NCBI GenBank assembly: GCA_035763085.1
Contig: DASUBV010000036.1
Location: 13,698-77,697, forward strand
DNA length: 64,000 nucleotides
Source of the DNA: DASUBV01 sp035763085
Lineage (GTDB): Bacteria > Actinomycetota > Actinomycetes > Streptosporangiales > Streptosporangiaceae
Direction of reading: 5' to 3'
Of the stretch, positions 43,001-51,336 are shown piece after piece; the stretch's first letter is position 1; every line of letters starts with the position of its first letter. Both the position numbers and the translations under genes were made by a program. Below the pieces are notes generated by a model. The model did not search any database. It had not been told where the DNA came from and saw only the letters and a list, made by a program, of their open reading frames with translations.

Positions 43001-43115
43001 GGCGGGCCGGTGGCCGTACCGGCACCTGCTCGCCGCCCTGCTCCGCGACACTGGCGCGGCCGCCCGCCTGCTGGCCGAAGCTGACCTGGACGGCGACCTG
43101 GTGCCCGCGCGCTAG
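40041..43115 (+). CDS. Sacsin/Hsp90-type N-terminal ATPase protein
   Basis: 1024 residues. The N-terminal 220 residues form a GHKL ATPase: VIVELAQNAADAA (Asn of the N box), LTLSDGTLVAANTGAPLD and TGRFGVGFAAAVAVSD (glycine lid). This matches the sacsin N-terminal ATPase-like domain family of actinobacteria. The remaining 800 residues are Leu/Ala/Asp-rich with no domain I recognise. A chaperone or ATP-driven scaffolding role is inferred from the ATPase type only. GTG 40041 lies downstream of GGAGG. Confidence 0.8.
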   Translation: MQGSQDDPFGTAGLRRRVLEAWAASPARFREDANAEEDYALGGYRDRVIVELAQNAADAAARAGEPGRLRLTLSDGTLVAANTGAPLDAAGVEALSTLRASSKRGPDGPAATGRFGVGFAAAVAVSDEPRISSVTGTVAWSRSRARELAGQAPAVAAELSARSGQLPVLRLPFAAAGSPPPGFATAVALPLRDEAARLLVARLLAETGPALLLALPALAAIEIDDGGATRLLTAEHDGDGVTIADSGVVSRWRTAAASGRISPQLLAGRPVEERERPSWSVRWAVPVAPAAGRGEPAGGFGSEPAGRLPDGVSGVVHAPTPTDEPLSLPALLLASFPLSPDRRHVAPGPLTEFLTDRAAEVYAGLLPGLVPGDGLLGLIPPPVARGELDAQLGRAIAARLPETPFLPAAAPPADGQPAPRVRPRDAVILESRLPGLAGCLAPVLPGLITGSSRNPAYAALGVQRLSLAALADALATLDREPGWWRELYAALADADPAELGELGALPVPLADGRLVPGPRGLLLPAPGLADPARLALLGLKVVEPGAAHPLLARLGAIEASPRSVLGSPAVRARVESSYDEEDPAPVADAVLSLVSAAGLQPGELPWLAELALPGSDGEWYPAGELLLPGSPLADVVAADTPFGTASPDLVQRYGAQTLEAAGVLASFALLTVQDVPLDEPGLDLDGEDEWAAGIRDRLPGDGAPPVAAELLAVRDLELVDPARWPRALDLLAVPPLRAALVQPTRVLLASGRHADVPSYTAWWLRQHPVLGGRRGADVRIAGGDSLLAGLWDEVDWPGDPAVARALGARTSLTELLAEPGGTGELLDRLADPGRPVSRAQLRAVWAAVAAADAAGAAAPEPPDRVRAVLGDQVVVAGAADVLVLDVPDLWPLVERQPLVLAPYEQAARLADLLDLPLVSEEVAGRVESAAQRRPVPEIVAAVLPGAAADYYAHEQLVVDGVPVPWRCAGGAVHATGTDGLARGLAWAAGRWPYRHLLAALLRDTGAAARLLAEADLDGDLVPAR

Positions 43116-43134
43116 GCCGCCGTCCAGGCCGGGC

Positions 43135-44196
43135 CTACGGGCGCGCCGCCGGCGCCCGGGTAAACGGCTCGAAGACATGGCTGAAGTACCAGTCGGGCTG
43201 CTCCAGGCCGGAGCAGCTGCCGGCGCCCTGGGTGCCGGGGCAGCCGCCGTTGTCGCGCTGCAGCGCCCAGAACGACAGCGCGGCGATCCCGTGGCTCCGC
43301 GCCCAGTGCAGCACGGTGACGGCGTCGGCCCGGCTGAAGGTCTCGCCCGGGCCGAAGTCGTCGATGCCGGGCATCTCGGTGACCCCGATCATGTGCCACA
43401 GCCGCGCGGACGGCGTCCCCGGGTACAGCGCCCTGAGCTGGCCGACCACGGCCGCGCCGGCCGACTCGGTGTCCGCGGCCATGTCCTGGGCGGGGCCCAG
43501 GTAGTAGTCGAAGGTCATCACGTTCACGACGCTGATCCGGGCCCCGGCGGCCACCGCGTCCTGCAGCACCGCCAGGCCGCTGGCGGTCAGCCCGGTCGGG
43601 AAGGTGGGCAGGGTGTAGGAGAACTGGACCGGCAGGCCACGGGCGGCAGCCCACGCCTCGACCCGGGCGATCGCCTCGTTGCGCCGGCTGATCCCGGCGG
43701 TGTTGGTCAGCGAGTCCGCCTCGACATCCAGGTCGATGCGCGAGATGTGGTAGGTCGTGATCACGTTCTCGTAGACCCGGGCAATCGCCGCGACGCTGGT
43801 GCAGCTGTCGGCGATGTCGGTGCTGGTGGTGTCGGCGCCGTAGCCGCCGAATGAGGGGATGACATTGCCGCCCGAGGCCTGGATGGCGGCGATGTCACTG
43901 CCGAAGGCCGCCGGGGAGACCGGCTGCGTGGTGTCGCCGTTCCAGTACGCGGTGCAGGATCCCGCCTGCGCGGTCTGCAAGAACGCGAAGGTCAGGTACT
44001 TGGCGCCCGACTGCCGGGACAGGGCCGCCGGGCTGGCGCTGGTGTCGTACGTCTCGAAGTAGGGGGCAAAGACATGCCGCGGCAGGGTGCGGACGGGTGT
44101 GGTGCTGGCGCTGGCCGCGGGCGCGGCCAGCCCGATCGTGGCGGCCGTGGCGGCCGCGGCGGCCAGGGCCGCCAGTCCGGGAACGTGTCGTCTCAT
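43135..44196 (-). CDS. Secreted glycoside hydrolase family 18 (chitinase-like)
   Basis: 353 residues from ATG 44196: a signal peptide (MRRHVPGLAALAAAAATA to about residue 30, AxA-type cleavage), then a GH18 barrel with YFETYD, KYLTFAFLQ, SFGGYG and the catalytic DxxDxE motif in IDLDVEAD, where Glu is the acid. It lacks a binding module. Related actinobacterial enzymes degrade chitin or peptidoglycan-like glycans. GAGGGG lies seven bases upstream. The 27-bp palindrome at 44228-44254 is probably its operator. Confidence 0.85.
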   Translation of the reverse strand: MRRHVPGLAALAAAAATAATIGLAAPAASASTTPVRTLPRHVFAPYFETYDTSASPAALSRQSGAKYLTFAFLQTAQAGSCTAYWNGDTTQPVSPAAFGSDIAAIQASGGNVIPSFGGYGADTTSTDIADSCTSVAAIARVYENVITTYHISRIDLDVEADSLTNTAGISRRNEAIARVEAWAAARGLPVQFSYTLPTFPTGLTASGLAVLQDAVAAGARISVVNVMTFDYYLGPAQDMAADTESAGAAVVGQLRALYPGTPSARLWHMIGVTEMPGIDDFGPGETFSRADAVTVLHWARSHGIAALSFWALQRDNGGCPGTQGAGSCSGLEQPDWYFSHVFEPFTRAPAARP

Positions 44197-44227
44197 GCGC
44201 GGACCCCTCGGTAAGCGGAGCGGCAGA

Positions 44228-44254
44228 ATCAAATAGGAAACTTTCCTATTTGAT
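44228..44254. promoter_or_regulatory. 27-bp perfect palindrome upstream of the GH18 gene
   Basis: ATCAAATAGGAAA and TTTCCTATTTGAT are exact 13-bp arms around a single C. The element is A/T-rich in GC-rich DNA and ends 31 bases before the GH18 start. The GGAAA(C/G)TTTCC core resembles sites used by sugar-responsive repressors such as ROK or LacI members, which is inference. It is also upstream of the divergent sugar-isomerase-like gene at 44410. Confidence 0.7.
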
Positions 44255-44409
44255 CCGGGAGGCTAATCCGGCGCCTGGTCGTCGTCAAGGGCCCAGCCGG
44301 GCTCCGGGCCTGGCTGCAGCCGACAGGGGATAGCCCGGCGAGCCGGACCGGGAGAAAGTGTTCTGTGTGCTGCCAGATGGAGCCGAGCCGAGACATGCCG
44401 AGGAGCGGA

Positions 44410-45378
44410 ATGGCCGACACGAGTGACCAGCGGTCCTGCGGGGATGCTGCCCGGCTGAGCACGGCCGCCGGGTCCCGGCTTCGGCTGGGAACCGCGCCGG
44501 ACTCCTGGGGAGTCTGGTTTCCCGACGATCCGCGCCAGCTGCCGTGGTCGCAGTTCCTGGACGAGGCCGCTGGCAGCGGCTATGCGTGGATCGAGCTCGG
44601 GCCGTTCGGCTACCTGCCGGCCGACCCGGGACGGCTGCGCGACGAGCTGGACCAGCGCGGCCTGCAGCTGTCAGGTGCCACCCTCGCGGCGGGCCTGCAC
44701 CACGGCCGGGACGCGCTGGCGGCGGCGGTCCGCGACGGCCGGGAGGTAGCCGCCGTCCTGACCGCCCTCGGCGCCCGTCACCTGGTGCTGCTGCCCGAGC
44801 AGTACACCGACCTGGCCGGCTGGCCCACCCAGCCCGCCGGACTGGACGCCGGCCAGTGGCGGGCACTGACGAGCGGCACCAGCGAGCTGGCCCGGCTGCT
44901 GGCCGGCGAGTTCGGCGTCGAGCTCGTCTTTCACCCGCATGCCGACAGCCATGTCGACACCCAGGAGCACATCGAGCGCTTCCTGGACGGCACCGACTCC
45001 GGCCTGGTGCGGCTGTGCCTGGACACCGGTCATGTCGCGTACTGCGGCGGTGACAACATCGCGCTCATCCGGCAGTTCGGCGACCGGATCGGCTACGTGC
45101 ACCTCAAGCAGGTGGACCCGGACGTGCTGGCCCGGGTCCGGGCCGGGCGGCTCGGCTTCGCCCAGGCGGTCCGGCTCGAGGCGATGGTCGAGCCGCCGCA
45201 CGGGGTGCCGGTCATGGAGCCGCTGCTGGCCGCGCTGGGTGAGCTCAGCACCGACCTGTTCGCGATCGTGGAGCAGGACATGTTCCCGTGCGCGCCGGAC
45301 CGGCCGCTGCCCATCGCCACCCGGACCCGCCAGTTCTACGGCTCCTGCGGCCTGGGTCCCGGTCCCGCCCGGCGCTAG
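44410..45378 (+). CDS. IolE-like sugar phosphate isomerase/epimerase (TIM barrel)
   Basis: 322 residues of the AP-endonuclease-2/xylose-isomerase-like fold. RLGTAPDSWGVWFPDD and WIELGPFGYLP match inosose dehydratase-like proteins. Metal-site candidates are HPHADSHV, CLDTGH and HLKQVDPDV. It probably isomerises, epimerises or dehydrates a sugar or inositol derivative; inosose dehydratase is possible but not proven. AGGAG five bases upstream favours ATG 44410 over in-frame starts at 44365, 44377 and 44395. It is divergent from the GH18 gene and may share its palindrome. Confidence 0.8.
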   Translation: MADTSDQRSCGDAARLSTAAGSRLRLGTAPDSWGVWFPDDPRQLPWSQFLDEAAGSGYAWIELGPFGYLPADPGRLRDELDQRGLQLSGATLAAGLHHGRDALAAAVRDGREVAAVLTALGARHLVLLPEQYTDLAGWPTQPAGLDAGQWRALTSGTSELARLLAGEFGVELVFHPHADSHVDTQEHIERFLDGTDSGLVRLCLDTGHVAYCGGDNIALIRQFGDRIGYVHLKQVDPDVLARVRAGRLGFAQAVRLEAMVEPPHGVPVMEPLLAALGELSTDLFAIVEQDMFPCAPDRPLPIATRTRQFYGSCGLGPGPARR

Positions 45379-46079
45379 CCCCCGTCCGCCCGGCTGGCCG
45401 CGTCGGCGATGGCCTGCAGGCGCGCTACCTCGGCCGGCCGGATGTTCGGGTCCGTCATCCGGGCCCGGGCGACCCGGGCCAGTTCCGGGCCTGGGTCGTC
45501 GCCGGCCAGCGCGCGGAACCGGCGCACCAGGGTGGCGCGGATCGTGGCGAGAGCCGGGCGCAGCCATGCCGGAGGTGACGGCTCGACCTCCGAGGTCACC
45601 ATGATCAGCCAGGCCATCGCCACGTCAGCGGCGGCAGCGCCGGCGGACACGTTGTTCCAGTCGATGACCACCGGGCCGGCGCTCGTCAGCATCACGTTGG
45701 CCGGGTGCAGATCCAGGTGCAGCACGCGGTCACCGGGCCCGAACAGCACCTGCAGTGACGGCGGCGCGGTAATGGCGTGCAGCTGGTCGTGCAGCCGGGC
45801 CAGGGTCTGCGCGTGCCGCCGGGCCCGCCACGGCCGGCGCGTCAGGTCGGCCAGCATGTCCTGGCCGTCTAGCCGCTCCAGGACCAGGTCCGGCCCGCTG
45901 GCGTCGTAGACGCGGGGGACAGGGAAGCCGGCCTGCGCGAGATGGGACATGGCCGATGCCTCTGGCTCGGCGCTGTGGCCCCGCCGGTACCGGCGGAGGA
46001 CGCGGTCGCTGCCGAGCGCGAAGACATCGGCCGTGCGCCCGGCGCCGATCAGCGGCCCGGGCTGCTGGACAGCGGACAT
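45375..46079 (-). CDS. Aminoglycoside-phosphotransferase-like kinase
   Basis: 234 residues of the APH/choline kinase family: LGSDRVLRRYRRG at the N-lobe, VLERLDGQDM at the hinge, catalytic loop LHLDLHPANVML and metal-binding VVIDWNN. The substrate is unknown, and the small size suggests a minimal family member. AAGGAGAG lies five bases before the ATG. It follows the methyltransferase by 15 bases as an operon. Its end overlaps the convergent isomerase gene by four bases. Confidence 0.83.
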   Translation of the reverse strand: MSAVQQPGPLIGAGRTADVFALGSDRVLRRYRRGHSAEPEASAMSHLAQAGFPVPRVYDASGPDLVLERLDGQDMLADLTRRPWRARRHAQTLARLHDQLHAITAPPSLQVLFGPGDRVLHLDLHPANVMLTSAGPVVIDWNNVSAGAAAADVAMAWLIMVTSEVEPSPPAWLRPALATIRATLVRRFRALAGDDPGPELARVARARMTDPNIRPAEVARLQAIADAASRADGG

Positions 46080-46094
46080 CGGACTCTCCTTGCG

Positions 46095-46907
46095 TCAGCG
46101 CTTGCGGCCGACTCCGACCAGGCAGCCGAACGGGCTCGGATCGGCTGGCACGTCCTCGGGCCGGTCGGGCCGCCACAGCGGGACCAGGACCAGGCCCGGC
46201 TCGGCCAGCTCGAAACCGTCGAAGAACCGCAGCACCTCCGGCCGCGAGCGCAGGTGCAGGCTGGTGGACACGCTGCGGTTGTAGATCGTCTCGGTGGCCC
46301 GGGCGATGGCGGGCTTGCCCTCGTCGGTGGCGTGGCCCAGCACCAGGTAGCTCCCCGGCGCGAGGGCGTCGCGCAGGTCGGCCACGATGCGCCACGGATC
46401 GTCGGCGTCCGAGATGAAGTGCAGGACCACCATGAGGACCAGCCCGGCCGGCTGGCTGAAGTCGATCAGCCGCCGGGTGGTCTGGTCGGCGAGAATCTGC
46501 GCCGGCTGGCGCAGGTCGCCCTCCACGATCGCGGCGTCCGGGTTGCCCGCGAGGAGGGCCTTGCTGTGCGCGATCGCCACCGGGTCGATGTCGGCGTAGA
46601 CGACGCGAGCCCCCGGCGCGGCCCCGGCGGCGATCTCGTGCACGTTGCCCTGGGTCGGGATGCCGGAGCCGATGTCCAGGAACTGGCGTATCCCCGCGCC
46701 GGCCACGTACCGGACGGCGCGGCTCAGGAACGCGCGGTTGGCGCGGGCGATCGCGCCCATGCACGGCTCGACCGCGGCGATGGCCCGCCCGGCATCCTGG
46801 TCGGCCAGGAAGTTGTGGCTGCCGCCCAGCCAGTAGTCATAGACCCGCGCGGTGTTGGCCCGCCGGGTATCCACGCCCGGCGGCACCCAGTCCTGCTGGC
46901 TGGTCAT
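46095..46907 (-). CDS. Methyltransf_19 (DUF574) SAM-dependent methyltransferase
   Basis: 270 residues matching the actinobacterial Methyltransf_19 family. The start contains DTRRANTARVYDYWLGGSHNF, followed by a SAM-binding FLDIGSGIPTQGNVHEIA, VVYADIDPVAIAH and a long C-terminal FDGFELAEPGLV. Members are numerous in actinomycete genomes and their substrates are largely unknown. It heads an operon with the following kinase gene. Confidence 0.88.
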   Translation of the reverse strand: MTSQQDWVPPGVDTRRANTARVYDYWLGGSHNFLADQDAGRAIAAVEPCMGAIARANRAFLSRAVRYVAGAGIRQFLDIGSGIPTQGNVHEIAAGAAPGARVVYADIDPVAIAHSKALLAGNPDAAIVEGDLRQPAQILADQTTRRLIDFSQPAGLVLMVVLHFISDADDPWRIVADLRDALAPGSYLVLGHATDEGKPAIARATETIYNRSVSTSLHLRSRPEVLRFFDGFELAEPGLVLVPLWRPDRPEDVPADPSPFGCLVGVGRKR

Positions 46908-46975
46908 TCCGCCTCCGCTGGTGCGATTCGCAGCAGTTCCGCACCATATCGCAGGTCCCGGCCGGCGAATGGCGG

Positions 46976-47752
46976 TCAGCGCGGCGTCAGGATGCAGAAC
47001 ACGTGGCCCTCAGGATCGGCCAGCACGGTCCAGGGCACCTCGCCCTGCCCGACATCGGCCGGGCTGGCGCCCGCGCGGATCAGCCGGTCGGCCTCCGGCG
47101 TGATCTGCTCGCCGCGGAACGGCGCGAGGTCGGGATGCAGCCGGTCCTTCACCGTCGCGGCTCCGGCGGGCCGGCCCCCGGAACCGCCAGACGGGCGCGG
47201 CGCGCCCTGGCGCAGCAGCTCCAGATACGGCCCGGTCCCGGAGGGCGAGCGGAGCCCGACGATGCCGTCATCGGCGCGGACGACCGGCCAGCCGGCTGCC
47301 TGAGCCCAGAACCGCGCCTCGGCGCCGGGATCGCCGCAGTCCATGACGATCGCCGCGACCGGGCCGGTGCCGGCGTAGACGTCGCGGGGTTCCAGGATGC
47401 AGAACTCGTTGCCCTCGGGGTCGCTCAGCACCACCCAGGGGACGTCGCCCTGGCCGATGTCGGCCGGCTGGGCGCCGAGATCACGGAACCGGCTGACCAG
47501 CTCGGCCTGCTGCGCCGGTGACCCGCTGGCCAGGTCCAGGTGCACGCGGTTCTTGCCGGCCTTGCGTTCCGGTACCGGGACGAACACCAGCGGCACCGCG
47601 GCAGGGTCGGGGTAGTGATACCCGGCCGGCCACACGTCGGCCTCCTCGTCGGTCGCCTCGGCGATCTCCCAGCCGAGGCCGGCCGCCCAGAATCCGGCCA
47701 AGGCCGGGGGATCGCTGGCGTCCACGACGAGGTGGACCAGGCGCGTTGGCAT
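46976..47752 (-). CDS. Two-domain VOC-family protein
   Basis: 258 residues with two glyoxalase-like units: LVHLVVDASDPPALAGFWAAGLGW and AAIVMDCGDPGAEARFWAQAAGW. Each unit ends in a DPEGN(E/H)F(C)IL strand (SDPEGNEFCILEP and ADPEGHVFCILTP). These resemble VOC_3/glyoxalase-like DUF proteins of actinobacteria and lack obvious metal histidines, so a binding rather than catalytic role is possible. ATG 47752 is chosen since the longer frame from 47788 adds an Arg/Ala-rich tail. It precedes the methyltransferase gene by 68 bases. Confidence 0.8.
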   Translation of the reverse strand: MPTRLVHLVVDASDPPALAGFWAAGLGWEIAEATDEEADVWPAGYHYPDPAAVPLVFVPVPERKAGKNRVHLDLASGSPAQQAELVSRFRDLGAQPADIGQGDVPWVVLSDPEGNEFCILEPRDVYAGTGPVAAIVMDCGDPGAEARFWAQAAGWPVVRADDGIVGLRSPSGTGPYLELLRQGAPRPSGGSGGRPAGAATVKDRLHPDLAPFRGEQITPEADRLIRAGASPADVGQGEVPWTVLADPEGHVFCILTPR

Positions 47753-47920
47753 AGCAGCCAACCTGGCAGACGCCCGGCCGGCCGGCAACCGGAAATGGCC
47801 GGCCGCCAGCCGCCCGGCAGCAGGTCAGCCTGACGGCGTGGTGGGCTGCCCGCGTCCCATGCCGGCGTTGCTCAGGTGCCCTTTCAGGCCCGTTCGCCCC
47901 GTTTTGGATAGCGTGGCCGG

Positions 47921-48799
47921 ATGAGCGTCTCGTTCGCGGTACGGGCCAGGACGGTGTCGGCTAACGATCTGGAGTTCGGGGTGCTGGAGGCCGGCAGCGG
48001 CCCGCTGGCCCTGTGCCTGCACGGCTTTCCCGACACCGCGCATACCTGGGAGCGGCTGCTGCCCGAGCTGGCCGCGGCGGGCTTTCACGCCGTGGCGCCG
48101 TTCATGCGCGGCTACGCCCCCACCGCCATCCCGGCGGACGGCGCCTACCAGGTCGGCGCGCTGGCCGCCGACGCCATCGCGCTGCACGAGGTGCTGGGCG
48201 GCGGGCCGGACGCCGTGCTGATCGGGCACGACTGGGGCGCCGAGGCAGCCTACGGCGCGGCGGCGCACGCGCCGGATCGCTGGCGGCGCGTCGTCACGAT
48301 GGGCGTGCCGCCCGCGACCGCGGACTCCGCCTTGTTCAGCGACTACGACCAGCTGCGGCGGTTCTTCTACCTGTTCATGTTCCGGGACCCGCTGGGGTTC
48401 GCCGAGGGCGTGGTGGCCAGCGACAACATGGCCTTCCTGGACCGGCTCTGGCAGGACTGGTCACCGGGATTCGAGGCCGGCGAGCACCTGGCCCGGGTCA
48501 AGCAGAGCCTGGCCGACCCGGCCTGCCTGGCCGCGGCGGTCGGCTACTACCGGGCCGCCGGCGTCCCGGCCGGGCGCTACGCGGCCGAGCAGCAGGCAGC
48601 CGACGGCCAGAATCCGCAGCCGACCCTGTACCTGCACGGCGCCCGGGACGGCTGCATCGGCGCGGATCTCGCCCGCGCCGCGGAGCCGCTGCTGGCTCCC
48701 GGCTCGCGCATCGCCATCATCGAGGACGCCGGCCACTTCCTGCACCTGGAGAAGCCCGCCGAGGTGAACGGCCTCATCCTGGACTGGGTCACCATGTAG
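47921..48799 (+). CDS. Alpha/beta hydrolase, epoxide-hydrolase-like
   Basis: 292 residues: HGFPDTAHTW oxyanion region, RGYAPTAIP loop, nucleophile elbow IGHDWGAEAA with Asp, LYLHGARDGCIG and the closing AGHFLHLEKP. An aspartate nucleophile and the HGFPD motif fit epoxide hydrolases and haloalkane dehalogenases more than esterases. Its substrate is unknown. TAGCGT ends six bases before the ATG and no ribosome binding site is present. Confidence 0.85.
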   Translation: MSVSFAVRARTVSANDLEFGVLEAGSGPLALCLHGFPDTAHTWERLLPELAAAGFHAVAPFMRGYAPTAIPADGAYQVGALAADAIALHEVLGGGPDAVLIGHDWGAEAAYGAAAHAPDRWRRVVTMGVPPATADSALFSDYDQLRRFFYLFMFRDPLGFAEGVVASDNMAFLDRLWQDWSPGFEAGEHLARVKQSLADPACLAAAVGYYRAAGVPAGRYAAEQQAADGQNPQPTLYLHGARDGCIGADLARAAEPLLAPGSRIAIIEDAGHFLHLEKPAEVNGLILDWVTM

Positions 48800-48846
48800 C
48801 GGTGCGGGTACTCGCGATGGCGAGGCGGCCGGAACTGGCCCGGGGC

Positions 48847-50247
48847 CTAGACGGTCGTCAGATCCTGGATGAACTCGGCGATCTGGCGGAGCGTGCGGCA
48901 CTCCTGAACCTGGGCGCAGAACGGCGCGTACTGGCCGATGACCGAGTCGCCGTCGTTCCAGGACCGGCGCGGCTCGGGGTTCAGCCAGTACACGCGGCCG
49001 GCCCGGTGCCCGATTTCGGCGAACGCGGCGGCCGACGGGTCCAGGTAGTTGGTGCGCGCGTCACCGATGACCAGCACCACCGAGCGGCGGGTGAGCTGGC
49101 TGGCGTACTGAGCGGCGAACTCGCGCATGACCCAGCCGTAGTCCGAGCTGCCGCTGAACCGGACCGACTCGCGGGCGACCTGCCGGACATCGAGCCGCCG
49201 GCCGTCGGCCCGGGTCTGCTGCACCAGGCCGGTGATCTCCGCCAGCCCGTCGATGAAGCTGAATACCCGCAGGCGGCTCAGCCGGCTGTCCAGCGCGATC
49301 AGCAGGTCCAGGGTGAACCGCGAGAACGCGGACACCGACCCGGAGACATCGCAGAGCACCACGATCTCCGGCTTCGGCGGCCGGGCGGGCTCGGTCACCA
49401 GCCGGAACGGGACACCGCCGCTGCCCATCGCGCGGCGCAGGGTGGCGCGGATGCTGAGCCGGCGCTTGCGGTAGGCCGCCTGCCGGCTCAGAACGCGGCT
49501 GAGCTGCTGGGACAGCGGGCCGATCGCGGCGGCCAGCTCCGCCAGCTCGGCGGCCGAGGCGGTGGCAATGTCGGCGTCCGCCGCCAGCCGGACCCGCAGG
49601 GTGGCCCGGACGGCGCGGGCGCCGCGGTCGGCCACCAGCATCCGCTGGATCGCGGCCTGGACCTCGGCGCGGAACCGGGCGATCGCCCGGTCCACCTCGG
49701 CCCGGGCGATCCGGTCGCGCAGGGCCGCCTGCCCCGGCAGGCCGCCGGCGGCCAGGCTGGCCGCGGCATCCGCGCCGCCCCCGCCGCCGCCCCCGCCCAG
49801 CCCGCCGGCCAGCACGTCCGCTGCGAGGCCGTCCAGGCCGGCCGCCTCAGCCACGGCCCGGGCATACATCACGCCGGCGACGGGCCGGCCCGGCTCGAAG
49901 CCGGCGAACCGCCGCACGTACTCGGCGGCCAGCAGCGAGTCGAGCTGGCCCCGGCCGGAGCCGATCGCGGCGCGCAGTGCCGCCCGCAGCTCGTCGTCGG
50001 ACAGGCCGGACAGCGGTCCGCCGGCGCTGGCCGGCGCGCCGGAGGTGTACAGGTCGAAGATCAGGTTGAACGCGGTGAGCTGGTCGGCGTTCTTGACCAG
50101 GGCGCACTGCAGCGCTGCTCGCAGCACCTCCTTGTCGCGCAGCGGGACCTGGCTGACCGCCCGGGCTGCGTCCAGGTGCTCGCCGACCGACACTCCGATC
50201 CCCGCGGCCCGCAGCTCATCCACCAGCCCCGCCAGCATGCCCTGCAT
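48847..50247 (-). CDS. VWA domain protein (CoxE-like)
   Basis: 466 residues. The C-terminal VWA domain carries the metal-ion adhesion motif DVSGS (in VVLCDVSGSVSAFSR), with a later Thr/Asp region in VLVIGDARTNYLD. The N-terminal half is helical with a Gly-rich run. Pairing with a MoxR ATPase 30 bases upstream is the CoxD/CoxE pattern; such pairs act as chaperones for metal insertion or enzyme maturation in known systems. No Cox substrate enzyme is encoded nearby. The divergent-end convergent gene is the epoxide-hydrolase-like one, 47 bases away. Confidence 0.85.
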   Translation of the reverse strand: MQGMLAGLVDELRAAGIGVSVGEHLDAARAVSQVPLRDKEVLRAALQCALVKNADQLTAFNLIFDLYTSGAPASAGGPLSGLSDDELRAALRAAIGSGRGQLDSLLAAEYVRRFAGFEPGRPVAGVMYARAVAEAAGLDGLAADVLAGGLGGGGGGGGADAAASLAAGGLPGQAALRDRIARAEVDRAIARFRAEVQAAIQRMLVADRGARAVRATLRVRLAADADIATASAAELAELAAAIGPLSQQLSRVLSRQAAYRKRRLSIRATLRRAMGSGGVPFRLVTEPARPPKPEIVVLCDVSGSVSAFSRFTLDLLIALDSRLSRLRVFSFIDGLAEITGLVQQTRADGRRLDVRQVARESVRFSGSSDYGWVMREFAAQYASQLTRRSVVLVIGDARTNYLDPSAAAFAEIGHRAGRVYWLNPEPRRSWNDGDSVIGQYAPFCAQVQECRTLRQIAEFIQDLTTV

Positions 50248-50277
50248 GGTCAGGTCCGGTGCGGCAGCCGTGCGGCG

Positions 50278-51141
50278 TCAGGCAATCGACAGCTCCTCGC
50301 GGGCGGTCTCGATGTCACGCTCGTACTTCAGCAGCACCGACAGCGTCTGCCGGGTGATGTCGTCGGTGAGCTCGCCGGCGCCGAGAGCGAGCAGCGTCCG
50401 GGCCCAGTCCAGCGACTCGGCGATCGACGGCGGCTTGCGCAGGTCCGCGGCGCGCAGTAGCGCGACCAGCGCCGCGATCTCCCTGGCGAGGTGCTCGCTC
50501 AGTCCCGGCACCCGCAGCTGGATGATCTCGGCCTCGCGCTCCGGGCCCGGGTAGCCCAGGTGCAGGTACAGGCAGCGGCGCTTGAGCGCCTCCGACAGGT
50601 CACGGGTGTTGTTGGAAGTGAGGAAGACCCGCGGGATGTGCCGGGCGGTCACCGTGCCCAGCTCGGGAATCGAGACCTGGTACTCCGACAGCACCTCCAG
50701 CAGCAGTGCCTCGGCCTCGATGTCCAGCCGGTCCACCTCGTCGATCAGCAGCACGGCCGGCTCCGCTGACCGGATCGCGGCCAGCAGCGGGCGGCTGAGC
50801 AGGAACTCCTCGCCGAAGACGCCGGCGTCGGCCAGGCTCTCCGAGCCGCCGCCCCGGTGCAGCTGCAGCTGCAGCAGCTGCTTGCGGTAGTCCCACTCAT
50901 AAATGGCCTTGGACTCATCCAGGCCCTCGTAGCACTGCAGCCGGATGAGCGGCATCCCGGTGGCGGCGGCCACGCTCTTGGCCAGCTCGGTCTTGCCCGT
51001 TCCGGCGGGCCCTTCGATGAGGACCGGCTTGTGCAGGACGGCGGCCAGGTGGACGATCGTCGCGGCCGGCAGCTCGGCCAGATAGCCGGCACCGCGCAGA
51101 TCCGCCATGACCTGGTCAATCATGCTCAGAGGCTCCGGCAT
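50278..51141 (-). CDS. MoxR-family AAA ATPase (CoxD-like)
   Basis: 287 residues with Walker A GPAGTGKTELAKS, Walker B AVLLIDEVDR, sensor 1 VFLTSNNTRD and arginine-finger region LSEALKRRCLYLHLGYPG. MoxR ATPases work with VWA proteins to remodel or activate partner enzymes using ATP. TAAATT ends six bases before the ATG, again pointing to a leaderless message. It is operonic with the CoxE-like gene downstream and divergent from lspA. Confidence 0.88.
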   Translation of the reverse strand: MPEPLSMIDQVMADLRGAGYLAELPAATIVHLAAVLHKPVLIEGPAGTGKTELAKSVAAATGMPLIRLQCYEGLDESKAIYEWDYRKQLLQLQLHRGGGSESLADAGVFGEEFLLSRPLLAAIRSAEPAVLLIDEVDRLDIEAEALLLEVLSEYQVSIPELGTVTARHIPRVFLTSNNTRDLSEALKRRCLYLHLGYPGPEREAEIIQLRVPGLSEHLAREIAALVALLRAADLRKPPSIAESLDWARTLLALGAGELTDDITRQTLSVLLKYERDIETAREELSIA

Positions 51142-51336
51142 TGCCTCAATTTATCTGGCGGCCATACATTTGGACGAGTCAGCAGCCTGAAATGGGGGTG
51201 GCTGGCCGTGCCAGGACAGGGGTAACGCCGTGCGGCGTCCTGGCGGGCTGCATTCTGCCATCCTCCCGGCGGGTCAGCGAGGGCTGGTCTGAGACCGGCT
51301 GACAGGCTCGTGCCGCTGTCTTGCCATACTGTCCCG

